From Latrodectus hesperus (Eukaryota > Arthropoda > Arachnida > Araneae > Theridiidae): DNA of 64,000 nucleotides. Numbering within the stretch: the stretch's first letter is position 1; each line of letters opens with the position of its first letter. Location: NCBI GenBank assembly GCA_037975125.1, contig CM075853.1, positions 74,856,109 to 74,920,108 of the forward strand, written 5' to 3'. Under the pieces are notes generated by a model. The model was given only the letters and a program-made list of their open reading frames with translations, was not told the DNA's origin and searched no databases. Below are positions 28,001 through 41,811 of the stretch, in pieces. The position numbers were made by a program, and so were the translations under genes.

Positions 28001-31000
28001 AAAAGGTTTTCAGAGTTGCTTTCATATTACACCTTAAATTGGAAAAGGACTTTCTTTAAGCTATGCTCCATTGTTGGAAAACTGAAAGCCGATACCTGAT
28101 GTTTTGACACAAAAAAGAAATAAATAAAATAAAAGATATTAAAAACTAAAAAATTTTTTTGTCAACACATAAATAGTTTTTATCCAAGTTTAATTTCTTA
28201 CTGTTTCTAAATTTATTTCAAAACAGAGAGAAACCTTTTAAAAAGTTAAATTTAAATACTTTATCAAGATTTTCATTATTATATGCTTGAAAATGTTAAA
28301 CATTTCTGAAAAGTCCAAATTATTTTAACATTCAATTATTAATTGACCATTTAATACTTATTTGCTAAAATAAATATTAACTATTTGGTAAAATAAGTAT
28401 TAATAAAAATTTATATAATAATATATATAAATTACACCTAAATGGAAGTAAACAAACTTAAATTGTAATATGTAGTAAACAAACATGGAATTAATGTAAC
28501 ATTTTAACATATTAGTTGGTTTTTTCTATTTTTTGCCTAGATGCTTTTCAGTAAGAGCATTTTTGTAATATTATAATTCAATACGCACGACCGCCTGTCA
28601 AAATGTGAGTTTATAATTTCAAACAATTTAGTTTTATTTAAAACAAAATATTTTAAAAGGTTATTGCATATAAGAAAAAAGCTTTTGGTAAACAAACCTA
28701 ACCATTAAAATTGAAGAAATAATAACTTATATTTAAGTAGATTTCAACATTTGCATATGGCAAACTATATATACCATTAGAACATATAGTGAACTTAATC
28801 AAGCAAAACGAACTTTTAACGGTAATGTAATTTCTGACTGTCCTGATAAATTTTCGATTAAAAAGTTTAATCAGTCTTCCCAATTACTAGAATTATAGTT
28901 AAGTGCTTATAAATAAATTTTTCCTAACTTTTTAATAACTTTGTATTTGTTAACTTATATATTGGAATCTAGACTCATATCATTAAATCAACATTTTAAA
29001 GCAACTTTTTTTCATACAATAATGTTTAATTATTTTGCATCAGATAATTCTTTCCTGTTTTGAAAGTCTTGTCTGAAAATTAAAATTTACGAATATTTTT
29101 CTTTCATTTTCATATTGTTTTGTGTGTCCATACAAAAAATCAAAACAAATTCAATATTTACTACATAATTTACTCACATACACACATTTACTTGTATTTT
29201 AAAATATAATATATGAAGTTATATTTCATGAATCAGTAAATTTGTTCTTAAAAAATAATATTTCATCAACTGTTAAACATAAATTTTTGGAAAAAAATGT
29301 AAAAGTTATCTTATACGATAATACGTAATTATATAAAATGTGTATGCATGGAAGCATGTATGTTTGTGCAAATTTGATGTGAATTTACACGACAAGATAT
29401 AACTTGTAACCTAAATATATATATAGTTTGTTAATATGTTGATAAATATTTTATTTTTCTAAAAAAAAAAACTATAGAGCAAAGTCGTTATAAAAATAAT
29501 TTATGAAACTTAAATATAAAAAAATATACAATTTTAATATTTAATAAATTTTTCCAAAAGAACAAAATCTTTTAATAACTTATTTTACAGAACGTGGTTA
29601 AAAGCATGTACATAACATATTTTTTTTTAATTTTTCTTTGTCAGCACATCCCTATTGCTTCTCATTCTTTAAAAGAAATATAAGGGCAAATACTTCAATG
29701 TTAATTTATGGCATAAATCGAATGATAATTTTTTCCAAGTATTTTCTGTTAACACTCCCAAAAATGTTTTGACTACACTTAATGAATATTATGACTTTGG
29801 CAAATATTCTGTAACTTAACATACATATTCAAGTTTATAATATTTTTCCTCATTTCAATAACGAATTTTTATTTTATAAAATGTGTTGAAAATAGGCCAA
29901 AATAATTTAATATTGGCTTTATTTATACTTTTATCTTTACTTTGATGCAACAAAATTGTACTCAACACTTAATTCAATTTAATATTTTTTACTTGTTGTT
30001 AGTACAATGTTTGTTTCAATTTAAAAGTACTTAAAGTTCGTACTGTAAAAGTGAGACATACATATTATTTTTAACAATGAAATTGGAAGCTATAATTAAC
30101 ATTTCAAAATCAGATAAATTTTAAAATTCGGTTTTTAAAACAATCCCAGATACTACTTCATTCTTCATTTTTATGTTTACCACTCATTTATTCTTCCTAC
30201 TCTCTACAGACTGTTGAAAAATCCCAAAATATTTAGGAAGAGTTATAATGATTGAGTATCATAATTATATTTAATAATTATTATAAGCAATGACAAATAT
30301 TTATTTATTATTGTATAGTCATAACTTTCATACGGTTTTAATTAAACATTTAATAATTACAAATTAAAATAACTGAACTAGATATAGCAAATCATTTTAA
30401 AATTGAATCTTTAGAAATTATTTTTACCAAATACCTTTATAAGTATACAATTGCTCTGGTATTTATTGTTAATTTACATGAGAAGTGGAAGGACATAGAG
30501 ATCAATCAATATTTTTGTGAGGAAATTCAGTGAAAAAAAATACTTATTGTAAAAAATATTTTTTTATAAAAGATTAAAAAGCCTTATACATATATTCTGT
30601 TGACATCATGTAAATCATTCGTTTTAAAATTTGATGACCACTTAATTATTAATTCAGTTTCAATCAGATTTATTAATTTGGCATATTCCATTTTCCATAT
30701 TTACATTTTTCCCTTTAAATTGTTACTTTTTGATAACTTTTTATTCACCAAAGTCTTTTTTACTGGAAATGATCTCATAAATTTGATTCCCTTACAGCTT
30801 ACATGTGTCATATTAATGTTACATCTTCAAAGCATTCTTTAAACTGATTTAATACACCACTTTCTTAAAATACTACTTTTGCACAAATTATGTTTCTTTG
30901 TTAAAAGTAAACACAAATTGCTTAAATTTCATAAAATAACATTTGCATGGATACGATCTTTGGTATTTTATATTTTATTACATTGTAAATTTAAAAGAAA

Positions 31001-33599
31001 TAACATTGGTGTATCTTAATTCAGTCTTGAAGGATCAAATTAGTTTAGTATTTAACTTAGAATCCATCATAAAGAGCCTCTAATATACAATTTCATGATA
31101 ATGGCTTTGGAAAGAAGAAATTACCAAAAATATGTTATCTAAGAATCTTAATTTTTAAATGACGAATGCTTTTATAAATATTAAAAAATTGAATTATAAA
31201 GTCTATTAAAAATTATGAGCTATAAATGGACTTTTTTCGTTAATCTTGTCAAATAGTAAATTTTATTCAAGACTTTATAATTCCAGAACTAATCAGGTTA
31301 TAAAAAATTTTGTACATTTCCAAATTTATTAATGTTAGGAATTTTTTCTCACTTTTTACATAGAATAAAATCAATGCCAAATGAATTTTAAAAAAAATCC
31401 AATATATGCGTATAATATCCAATTAAATTTTGTATATTTTTCTTAAGAATTGCAACACTAAATCAAAGGAAAATAAGAAAATAAGTTGGTTCGTTAATTT
31501 TTTTTCCTATTAAATAATGTTGATGAACTTAACACTAGTGTATAATTTCTGATAATATATTGATTTTTCTTAAAATAAATAAGTAATGCGCTACAATATA
31601 TGTTTTATCTTTATAAATGTACTAAAATTTTGAATAATTTTAGTTATATTTTAATAGAATTATTGCAATAATCAGGTATCTTTATCAAGAATGTGTAACA
31701 AAATAAAGTATTCATTCATATTGTTATTTTTACATAAACTTAATTCTAAATCAAAGATTTGCTTTTCGAAGAAACTTCATTGTTAAAGGTATTTTAAAAT
31801 TAGAATGAATTATAAAATAAGGAAATAGGATGGAAATAATAGTATTTACATACTAATCAATCGTTTGTGTGGGAGACTTTGAAAATACGTGGGTGTAAGA
31901 ATCGATAGTTTTCAACATTTGCGTATCTAAATAAAGTTGTATTCTAATTAACATCAAGGGAAATATATAAGGTTTCCATACATCATAGAATGTACACATA
32001 CAGTAAAGAAAATTCATTGTTTTTAATTTAAAATAGGAAGGGGGAACTCTTATTAAAATGAATATTTTCAGTGAAAAAAGGAAAAAAAAAATAGAAATTA
32101 TATATTTAGTATTTTTAGGCTACACGAACTTCAACTAAAATATCTGCATAAAAGAGGAATGTTGAACACCCACACCCACATACACACCCACAGACACACT
32201 CATATATCTTTGCTAAAATTTTGAACTCATTTATTACCATTTCATGTGTATGAAAAATTTTACAAAATTCAATTATATATAAGTTACAGTTTTTTATCTG
32301 GTTTATTATTTTTTTTGTAGAAATAATAAGAGAATTAATTTAAGAAATTTTAAATGGATAATGTTATTTAGTCAAACAAATATTAGATGATAAAAAAAAA
32401 CCGCAATTATATGAATAGTTTCTTTTTGTGATCTATGAGTTTAATCAGGGGTTAATGGAAAAATTTTGAAAATTTGATTTGAAAGCTAAAAATTTAAAAA
32501 GAGCTTTAAAGTTCAGAAACATTAAAATTATTTAAACGTATTTCATAGCAGTATTCTGTAGAATTTATTTCTAGAAGTACTTTATAAGTTAAGAGTTATA
32601 AGTTTCATTAAATATAGCATTATATTGAATATTATAATTTTATACCTTGAAACTTTTCCTGTTAAAAACTTGAATAAAAAAATCTGTTATTTAAATAAGA
32701 AAATTCTAAAAATTTAAGGCAAATGACATTCAGACCTTTTTTTGTAATTTAAAATGCTTATTAAGAAGAAAATGATATATGATTGTTTGCAACTTTTAGT
32801 TTAATTGCAGGTATATTCTATAATAGCTGTATATGTAAAATACTAAAAGCTTAATGGCATATTAAATGGAAAATCAATTATTATTACAAAACAATGAGAA
32901 ATCTATTTAAATGCAGTTTTGCTTAGATAGTCGCTTTTCATATGTCAAGAATTCTGTTAGACATAGTCTCTCATAAATGAAAGGTTTTTTTCGGGAATTG
33001 TTAAGAACTGTAAATTATTTGATATTTCTTGCGCATGCTGTCGTGTTTTCTTTATTTAAAAAATAATACTGTAAAAATTTTTAATAATAACGAAACAAAT
33101 TTCTGTTATATGCTATGCTGTGTTGGTGCATTAATATTGCTAATATTGAGAAATTCTTAGCTCAGTTTATAGTAAATATTTCTTCCAAAAGTGAAAAGGA
33201 AGTACATAACAACAAAAAATATTGCATAAAAGTTTAATATTGAATAATATACAAACTATAGCATAATATAGGCTGTATTCTATACGACGAACTTTTATTG
33301 CTTTGTATTTATTGTACTTTTTATACTTTTTTGGCTTCGTTTTTGAAAAATAGGAGCATCCTGTACATGCATCACAGCAAATTCTCATATTGTTAAGTTG
33401 TTGATAAAAAAAACGTTGTAGTAATGCTCCTTTTTCCAATAATTCAGGTTTATAATAAATAAGTGATATGATTTCACTTGAAATGCCCCAAAAGAAGAAT
33501 TGTTCGGATCCAATTATCTCTTTCTAAAGCATCCCTCAAGTGATCTATTTGCTTGGACTCTGATTTGCTCTATGTTTTCACACACATAATATGAATGCT

Positions 33600-33960
33600 T
33601 TCTTTATTCCGATAATCACCGATAAACGTATCTCTGTATGGTCGAGGTAGCTCTGCCAAAATAAACATATTGGTTCTCTAAAGGCCATAAAAAATTCCGA
33701 CCAAAAATTCGAGAATGTTATCGCCATTTCGTTCACATGTTAGTGTAAGAACAGAGGTAATATGATGGGGTTGTAAGGTGGGAAATTCCAATAGATTCTC
33801 TTTGGATAAAAAGACACTCAGAATTGTCTTTAGTTCCGAATCTCGACTCATCTCTGAAGAATACAGTGCTATTCTTGATCTTTCCAACTGTAGCTCCAAG
33901 ATAGATGGGCTCTCTTGTGACACTGCGTGACGCGAAAACACAACTGGTATCTAGGTGCAA
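33600..33960 (-). pseudogene. Degraded Tc1/mariner-type transposase fragment
   Basis: On the minus strand a VFFRDESRFGTKDN segment (DESRF at 33838-33852) matches the first catalytic block of Tc1-type transposases. The following frame pieces (IQRE, then LTLTCERNGDN in another frame) are compatible with the next blocks after frameshifts. Local GC content is above the surrounding intron. No terminal repeats were found and the second and third acidic residues cannot be placed, so family and limits are uncertain. Confidence 0.5.
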
Positions 33961-34461
33961 AAACCTTCTTTAGTTAACAATCTATGTACATAGTTACACA
34001 GTGTTTCACCAAGAGTGTTGTGTATCCAAAACTTTCGGCTGTCTATATCTACTTTTTTTGGGTAATTTAAACACATGATTTGCAATTAAGTCCAAGTCAT
34101 ATCCTAAAACTAATCTAAAATCATGCAGAGTGAATTTATTATTTCTCTGGCAAAGCAAGATTTCTTAAGTAACTAATTAGAAATCACAAAAATTTAATCA
34201 TACACAATGAATAACCGGTATTTCCATCTATTTTGGGAAATATTACATTTGTTAAAAATGGTATTATCTCGACAAGTTACCTACATTTAATTGAAGAAAT
34301 TCTGAGATGCTTAACTTTTTTATCTAGTTATTTAATTTCTCTTTCTCTGTAATAATTTATGTTTGTGAAACCGTAGTTAGTGCAGAATTTTTTGAACAAA
34401 CTGATCTTTGTTATATTTTATGGAACACAATCGAAAAGATCTATGTCTGATGATATAGGAT

Positions 34462-34563
34462 GGATTTGTTTCGGATAATTTCGAATACTGGATTTGTTTC
34501 GAATAATTTCGAATACTGGATTTGTTTCGGATAATTTCGAATACTGGATTTGTTTCGAATAAT
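34462..34563. repeat. 28-bp minisatellite, about 3.6 copies, alternating A/B units
   Basis: Units start at 34462, 34490, 34518 and 34546 with GGATTTGTTTCG. Units 1 and 3 continue with GATAAT and units 2 and 4 with AATAAT, so the higher-order unit is 56 bp. Confidence 0.95.
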
Positions 34564-37479
34564 ACAAAATAATAACAAAAAATTTTATGTTGATAGTATG
34601 GCACATTATCATGCTTGAATTCCATTGTTATTTGAATACAAGGAGTTAGTAAATGATTTCAGATAATTTTCAAATAAATTTAATTTAATTTCTTATTTGG
34701 GAATGTTTAATTCTTTGGAAGACTCAATCCAAGCCATGTGAATATTCTAGTATTATATATACTAGAGTTTTAATAATACTTTGTTGGAAACAGTTCAATT
34801 AAAACAGATTTCATATTTCCTAAAAATGTAAATCTATAGGCAATAAATAAATTTAAGATTTTTTTTAAAAAATGATAGCTGTTTTGATTATTTTCTCTCA
34901 ATAAAATTTAAGAATCGTATGCATGTTACAAAATCACATATGTTAGGTGACTACTGATCTAATGTTCATAAGATAGTTTAACAAACTAAGAAGACTTCAT
35001 ATGATGTATTGTTAAAACATAAAATTTTTGTATTCTGCTGTTATATTCCATGAATACAAATTTCATTGCACTGTTTTCAGGTTTCAGGTAAGGCGTACCT
35101 GATGGTCGTATATTAATTGCTCTTTGATATTAATTTTAACTTTTTATAAATATTTATTTCTATTCTTTTTAATTAAAAATCCCGGTAGTAGTAATTAGAT
35201 GCTGTCGACCATTACCTTTTGTATAGTGGGGTATGCTACCTGAAGTTATATATTTTTGGAATGCTTAATATTTCTTAATGACTGTATGTTAAAAGCTAGT
35301 TAAATTACATATATATTAAGATATAAATAACACCAGAAAACATTTAACATATAAATATGAAGAGTAAAAATTATAATTTGGAGCATGCAGTTACTGCCCA
35401 ATTATAAGTTCCTTTGAGGTAACTTAATTATATGAAAATGCTTGTACAATTTTTCCATGTTTTTTGAAAATTTAATGTATATTTAGATTATATTATTCAT
35501 TCATAAATGATATTTCAAAAATTCTGGAATTGGTGATGCAAAGGTTTTTAATTATTTTGTAATGAATCTTATAAAAGTAAACGAAACAAAATCCAAATTT
35601 TGCTCTGTGTGAACCAAGAATTTTGGCACTTGAAATTTAAAACTATTTTTGCTTATGAATATCGCATTAAAAGCGCTTGCTTTGGAATAAAATTTAGAAG
35701 AGTTTGTCCTATAATTCATGTTCAGTTACTTTTCTTATGTTTTTTTAATCAACTTGATATAAATTTAAATTAATTAAAAATATATTATTAAAACGATGAC
35801 AAAACGAAAAAATTTGCTAAATATAAATTTATTTCATGTATATTGCTAGCAGTTTAAATGCTAACTAAAATATAATTGAACATTTATATCTGTGAATAAA
35901 AAAAATAATAATAATTCAAATTAAAATAGAAATAGAATTACCAACTACAATCGTCAACCACAATTAGCCTTTCTTGGATAAAGATAAATTAATTTTCTTG
36001 AAATATGATTTTTCAGAATTAAAAATATAATAAAATATTTTAAGAATTTTGTTTTATTGCAAGATTAGAATCTATAAACTTTAAATTTCGTCATAACTGT
36101 ACCAATCAATAGATCACAATTTTATTTCTCAACATCAAATAAGTTCTTATATACATTTCTAGATGGCAGCACTATATGATTGGTGATCTCACCGTAATGC
36201 GAAGTATTAAATATAACAATTATGAAATTCAAAAATTTGCTTTAAATTTCAGATGACTTTTTTAAAATTGAAATAACAACAAAGGCATTGAATTATCAAG
36301 AACTTGAAATTCTGTAAGGATATTCATAATATATTTTTTCTTTCACCAAATGACTGCCACTTGAAAATATTTTTATTCTTTACAGTGATTCGAATATAAA
36401 GATATACTTAAAAATAAAAGCGAAAAATATTTCGTTAGAAAAAGAGAAAAAAATTCTTACTGTATTTCCACTCATTACATTTGCCACTCATTTATAATTA
36501 TATATGTACAAACGTGATCAAATAATTAAATTAGAAATTATTTATTTAATACATGATATTAAATATATAAAATTCTCTTTAGCATTAGAAATTTAATAAA
36601 ATTCATAATTCACATGTTTAATACAGTTACATCTATATTATATAATTTATCAAAGATGGAATGTGCATGTAAAATTTTTTCGTGATGTGCTTGCATTTAA
36701 ATATACGTGCTTGAAAGGAATCTCGATTAAATGGTTTTTATATTAAATGCAAATATTAACAGTAATGTATTAGATGGAGTTTTTATTATTAATCAATTTA
36801 ACTATATTGATTCAAATCATCAAAATGTTTCTGAATAAATCAATCTATATGTAAAAAATGAGTACTTATTTCTGACTTTTTTAATCATTTCATGTATTAA
36901 GTGATTAGTTAAATTTCTATATTAGTATGAAGTATGCCGTCCACTTTTTAGCAGAAATGTGTCCTTCAACATATTTTTAAAGTGACTCTACTGGTTTAAC
37001 TAGTGTATGTTGTTTTTACATCGTCAAGAAATTACACTTACATAGAACGTTTTATTTTTTTTTCTTGATGTCGCACACTTTATCGTTGCTAAACGATTCC
37101 TATGTATGCCATAAATTCTCAAAGTAATATGAGTAGCTGCCCTATCGAAACTTTTATTTTATTTCTCAGCATAAATGTCTTGAATAATTTTAAATTATAG
37201 CCATGGTTTAAATTATGTTGATGTTTTCCATCGTTTGCAGGAGAGGAACAATCCTATTAGAATTTGTTCTGAAAAAATTCCAATGTATATGTATGTATAT
37301 GTATACCTGCATGAAAGGGTGTTTTACAGTATATTGGATATGATCTGGTCTCAGATTTTCACCTTCTCTTCGTCTAATTACGCTTGATTTAAACCCCTGC
37401 ACAAATATTTTTTTCATCATTGAAAATCAGTTTCCAATTGTGAACAAACCATAATCGGTGATTTTTGGCCCATGCTAAA

Positions 37480-38340
37480 TGTTTATTTATCTTTTTCTGA
37501 GTTAAAAATTACATTTTCCTTTGTCTTGTTGACATACGGCCAGAAGTGTTGTAATTAATAATAGGATTTACTGTAAAATAAATGTGAGCAAGTTTTCTTT
37601 ATAGATGACAACTTTGAAGGAAACATTAACAACATTTATTTAAATCAAACAGCACAGCATATCACAAACATCAAAACATTTATCCCTTTCGACATTCATA
37701 TTCTCAAAAAACAACAGTTACCGACGTTCGATTTTTTTCATCTGTTGCCACTCCCGAACAGAGAAACTAACCTCTCATGGAGTTTGCTCGTGACGCTACA
37801 AGAAGTAATCACTTCAACAACATAATCCGGCAAATTACTTCAAAGTCTGTGGTTGTCATTCTTGAATTTATTCTACTATTCCTTATTAGAATTTTATCCA
37901 TTCTTTTATTAGTTTTTGTTTATGGCAACATTCGCATTTTCTTTTTAGAAGTGATGATCCGAATTATTCAAGTGTTCCTTTAAAATACTTGAATCACTTG
38001 ATTTTCCCACACCAAATGCCATCGGTGTTATCTCTTACGGAAATAGAAGTGTGTTCATTAAAAGCGATTATTATGAAACATTTCTTGCAGTAATATCCAT
38101 CTGTGAACACCCAAAAATAGTATGCGTTATGCGGAACAGAAAATTAAAACCAGCTGTGACATTGAAAGTCAGACAACTGAATTACTGAAGCACTAAATCG
38201 AATAAAACGAGTATATTACAGTCAAAATTAGCCCGTAAAACCATTTCTAATAAGCAGATGTAACAGTTTGAGGAGGTAATCATAACAACATTTGCAATCA
38301 CATGTTAACGCAGACAAGAAAAAGCATGTTTGTGTCCCAA
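37480..38340. other. Sequence-complex intronic stretch, no gene recognised
   Basis: It is less AT-biased and has fewer homopolymers than neighbouring DNA. A 68-codon plus-strand frame (37777-37983) has a hydrophobic half, but there is no family match or support. It could be a conserved non-coding element or an old repeat. Confidence 0.3.
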
Positions 38341-39465
38341 TTAATAAATTCGTATAAATTACTCTGTGTGTATATCACGCGTGATTATGCTTTAATGTAT
38401 TTTGAAAATAATTTTTTGCTTAAAATCATTCATAATTCATATTATGCATTTGAGAGCACATTATAGATGCATAGATTCGAGCATGTTTTTCTATTTTACT
38501 ACATTTCTCAGTCTCATCAATATGCCTAACATCATGTTTTTTATTTAAAAAAGAATTATATTCCTAAATGAATATTTATCATTATTATAACGTCTTCTGA
38601 TTTTTTTTAAAGTTTCAAGTTTATAGGAGACATAAGATATTTGACAAATCCTGTACTTTATGACAATATGTTTTGCTCAAGTTATATTTTTTTAGAAATT
38701 TCATGGTGTTGTAGAAAAATAATTTTTATCTGACCTAACAATGGTTGTGGAAAGGATGGTTACTAAAAGTGTCAATTCAGCTGTTGGTCTTGTCCATGTT
38801 AAAAAAAATCATAAAGAAAAATTCATTGAAGCAGCTGAATATTTATTTTAGATTTTTAGCTGCATCTCTAAGATCTCATAATTTTTGCATTGCAATGTTT
38901 ATGTCAACTGCAAAATACTATTTAGAATTATAAATTTGTTTAATTTTTAAGCAAAATAAAAATAAATTGTTTAAAAAATAGTTAAAAAATGAGAAATCAA
39001 ATTTTTTCTACAGAATATTCAATATAATTTTATATTTTTTAATTGCCTTTCTCCTGAATATATATTTACTATTTTATAAATATACTTTGATAATGAGATT
39101 ATAAGTTTTAAGTTAACAATAAGAAATTATTAATACCATTTTTACCATAAACTATGATGAAAAAAGGTGATTTCATCTCAATGCGATTTTGTTCAATTGA
39201 TTAAATGTTCAAAGAATTCAAATTGTAAATTAATTGTATAATTTGATTTATAAATGTCAGCATACTTTACTAACATAACTTTCAATACAAAATGTTGAAT
39301 TTTAGAGTTGAAATTCATTTTCGCATTTTTTAAAAAAATATTTCATTATTAACTGCTGTAATGATTGCAAATAAAAAATATATTAATTTACTTTTCTATT
39401 ATCTTGAAATAAAAACATGTTAGATTTATCTATTAATTTAACTATAATAATTATTTCTTTTTTAC

Positions 39466-39633
39466 CTTCTTGATCCATTCTCAAATGGACGACATTACTA
39501 GGCTCACTTCTACCTAATGCATTTTCAGCATAAAGTCGAAAATGATAGAAAGTGACAGGTTGTAAGCCTCGCACAGTCACAGTATTTTCAGTTCCAGGGA
39601 TAGTAATATTCCATGACTTCTGCTGCCATCTAT
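39466..39633 (-). CDS. Dscam: Exon: second half of FNIII domain 1
   Basis: The exon is 168 nt, acceptor CTTAATGCAG and donor G|GTAAAA, phase 1 at both sides. It encodes DRWQQKSWNITI, then TVRGLQPVTFYHFRLYAENALGRSEPS, containing the conserved FNIII leucine, proline and tyrosine of the E-F region, and VVHLRMDQE. It completes a domain of about 100 residues with the exon at 40463-40594. The intron between the halves is 829 bp and carries an insertion-like block. Confidence 0.92.
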
Positions 39634-40462
39634 CTGCATTAAGAGAAAACAACAATTTTCAAATGGATTTATTATTGTTATTACTATTAAAAAAAACACA
39701 TAAAATTCTATTTAGGGACAATGACTGCATTAAAACTTAGAGCAACAGTCCTAACCTAAAATGTTAGGTATATTTGGTTAATTTTTTTAAACCCGCCTGA
39801 ATATGTTTAAGCCAATGTTTTTTGGAAGAGGGGAGGTTATGTGATAGCGATTTATAAAATACAAGTAAATCTGAAAATACCATTATCATTCGTATTCTTT
39901 TATTTATACTTTAAATGTATTTCTAAAATAATATATAATAGTATATTCTTTTATTTACACTTTAAATGTATTTATAAATAATATAACTTATAGTTTAAAG
40001 TTTTCAAATTATCTCCATTATTATCAAAATTTCCTGAACCAAGCATAATATAAATATAATATGGATTTAATAAGTGATCAGGGATATAAAAGCAAAGAGC
40101 TTCAAATTTCTGGATTTTTTTAAAGGACTTCAAATTTCTATTTGTTTTTGTATTTCCTTAATACAGAAGTTTACCGCTTGGAAATGGAGCCAACATATCA
40201 CAGCTACCTGTAGGTCTTCGCCTGAGGGAAAGGAACAGGAATTTATTCAGGAGCAAGAACAGAAAGAAGCCTGTGAGAGCATTCTCGGGACTATAGTGTG
40301 CGGAATCAAAAACTTCCCAGCTAAATTTTTGGGAGGGGGGAGGGTAATAATAATAACAGACTTTTTTGGCTCCCCCTGTGTATATAAGTGGTAATTGTCT
40401 TTTGAATATTAATTGAATCATTATAAGAAGATTCAATTAAGAAATAAAATTGAAAGCATTAC
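39634..40462. other. 829-bp intron with local duplication and insertion-like block
   Basis: A segment starting TATTCTTTTATTTA at 39893 is duplicated at 39944. A GC-richer block follows at about 40155-40390. Confidence 0.75.
40155..40390. other. Unclassified GC-richer insertion-like segment
   Basis: This block contrasts strongly with the intron around it and contains a G-run (GGGAGGGGGGAGGG) and GGCTCCCCCTGTG near its right edge. It is open on both strands for about 90-100 codons, but the peptides show no known domain. It most likely derives from a repeat; no terminal repeats were identified. Confidence 0.35.
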
Positions 40463-40594
40463 CTCCTTCTTCTTTATAATGAAGAATGTATTGAGATATT
40501 TGACTATTTCCACTGTATGGTGCTGACCATCCCAGTTTAGCAGCTCTGCTTCCGAACTCAATCACTTTGACATCTTGCGGTGCATCAGGTGGTT
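40463..40594 (-). CDS. Dscam: Exon: first half of FNIII domain 1
   Basis: The exon is 132 nt, acceptor AAAATGCATAG and donor G|GTAATG, phase 1 at both sides. It encodes EPPDAPQDVKVIEFGSR, then AAKLGWSAPYSGNS with the FNIII core tryptophan, and ISQYILHYKEEG. The EPPDAP start and GNS-I-QY pattern match the first FNIII domain of Dscam proteins. The previous exon provides G for the glutamate codon. Confidence 0.92.
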
Positions 40595-41126
40595 CTATGC
40601 ATTTTAAAATAATTAATAGTAACTGAACATTTCAATATCATTATCTTACAATATAAATTTTGATTTAATCTAAGTAATTTACTTTAATTAAGAATCACCA
40701 AAATATGTACTTAGTAAAAAACAATGCAACATTTTTATAAAGAATATTTCAAATAGAATTTACAGCTTTTTTCTATACTTTATATTGAAATTTTACTTTA
40801 GTACTGTAAAAATTTTAAATAATCATTTTTTTTTCAATTTTGTAAATTTTTATGAATTATGGTGAAGTAATTAAATTTTTGTTAATAAAAGACGTGAAGC
40901 ACCCAAAAAGGGTGAAAAAATTAACTAAACCGTATTAGATTTTAATTAAAAATAATCTATTTTAATACAAAAATTATATTATTTGTATTTTATGAACAAT
41001 GTACACATATAACAGCACTTAACTAATTACCAATCGTTATCAACAGGTGAGACAAGTTTAAAGGAAATCTTGCATGTTGATAATTCATAAAATTCCTAGG
41101 AAAGAATGTTTTCAACAGTTTCTCAC
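40595..41126. other. 532-bp intron between Ig9 and FNIII 1
   Basis: AT-rich, with no other signal seen. Confidence 0.85.
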
Positions 41127-41275
41127 CTTGCATGATGAGCTGAATGTTGGTATCATCTTGTCCAAATGCATTCGATGCAATGCACGTGTAAAGTGCCGAG
41201 TCCCTCCGATCTGCTCTTCGTATGGTCAGCTCTGAAGTCGTGCCCCCTCCGAGAACGGTTTCTGTCAGCTCGTAT
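41127..41275 (-). CDS. Dscam: Exon: second half of Ig domain like Dscam1 Ig9
   Basis: The exon is 149 nt, acceptor TTCCGACAG and donor G|GTGAGA, entering in phase 2 and leaving in phase 1. It encodes RYELTETVLGGGTTSELTI, then RRDSALYTCIASNAFGQD with the second cysteine, and a short strand IQLIMQ. LGGG, RRDS-LYTC and ASNAFGQD are hallmark Ig9 blocks of the Dscam family. It is the last Ig half before the FNIII part. Confidence 0.93.
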
Positions 41276-41683
41276 CTGTCGGAATATGCTGGCGGTTAAA
41301 ATGTTTCACCATTGTAAACAGTAAATGATATTGATTTGAATTATTTAAATTTTAAAATTATTTCATTTATGCATTTTCTATAGAAAATTAAAAATTATTT
41401 ATTTCGTTAGTTATTGTAAAATTTCATATTCCAGTAAAATTATTATTAATTTTAAATACGTTTTTCTAATATGTATTCAAATTACATTAATGGTATTTTG
41501 CAATGTGTTGCTTATCAGATAGCTGCTGAATTACTATGTCAAGTGGATATCGAGGTATTCGTAGGCTTATTTTGATAAGGAAAGAATAGTTATTTTAGCA
41601 ATACACATTCAAATTGAGAATAAAGTCAGAAACATTATTCTTTCTAACTTATTTATAATTGATATAGGAATTAACTAAAATAA

Positions 41684-41811
41684 ATAAAGGAATTTCTGTG
41701 CAAATAATAAAATTGATGAAGGAATTACTGTGCCAATAATAAAAGTGATAAAGGAATTACTGTACGAATAATAAAATTGATAAAGAAATTACAGCGCAAA
41801 TAACAAATTAG
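41684..41811. repeat. 32-bp tandem repeat, four copies
   Basis: Units start at 41684, 41716, 41748 and 41780 with AT(A/G)AAGRAATT. The copies have diverged by a few bases each. Confidence 0.93.

Larger units (their letters stand above)
22077..39465. other. 17.4-kb intron splitting FNIII 1 from FNIII 2
   Basis: This is the largest intron. Most of it is featureless AT-rich sequence. Recognisable contents are a degraded transposase fragment (about 33600-33960), a 28-bp minisatellite (34462-34563) and a more sequence-complex stretch at about 37480-38340. Several open frames of 60-90 codons occur (for example 22108-22299, 33167-33439, 37777-37983) but none shows domain or codon signs of a gene. 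Confidence 0.7.

Noticed and set aside
33167..33439. 90-codon minus-strand frame in the large intron
   Set aside because: Composition is like the surrounding intron, with no domain and no splice-consistent ends.
34377..34625. 82- and 64-codon frames with repeated SIRNYSKQIQYS-like units
   Set aside because: They are produced by the 28-bp minisatellite.
40074..40436. Overlapping 106- and 92-codon frames on both strands
   Set aside because: They arise from the GC-rich insertion-like block; neither peptide resembles a known protein.
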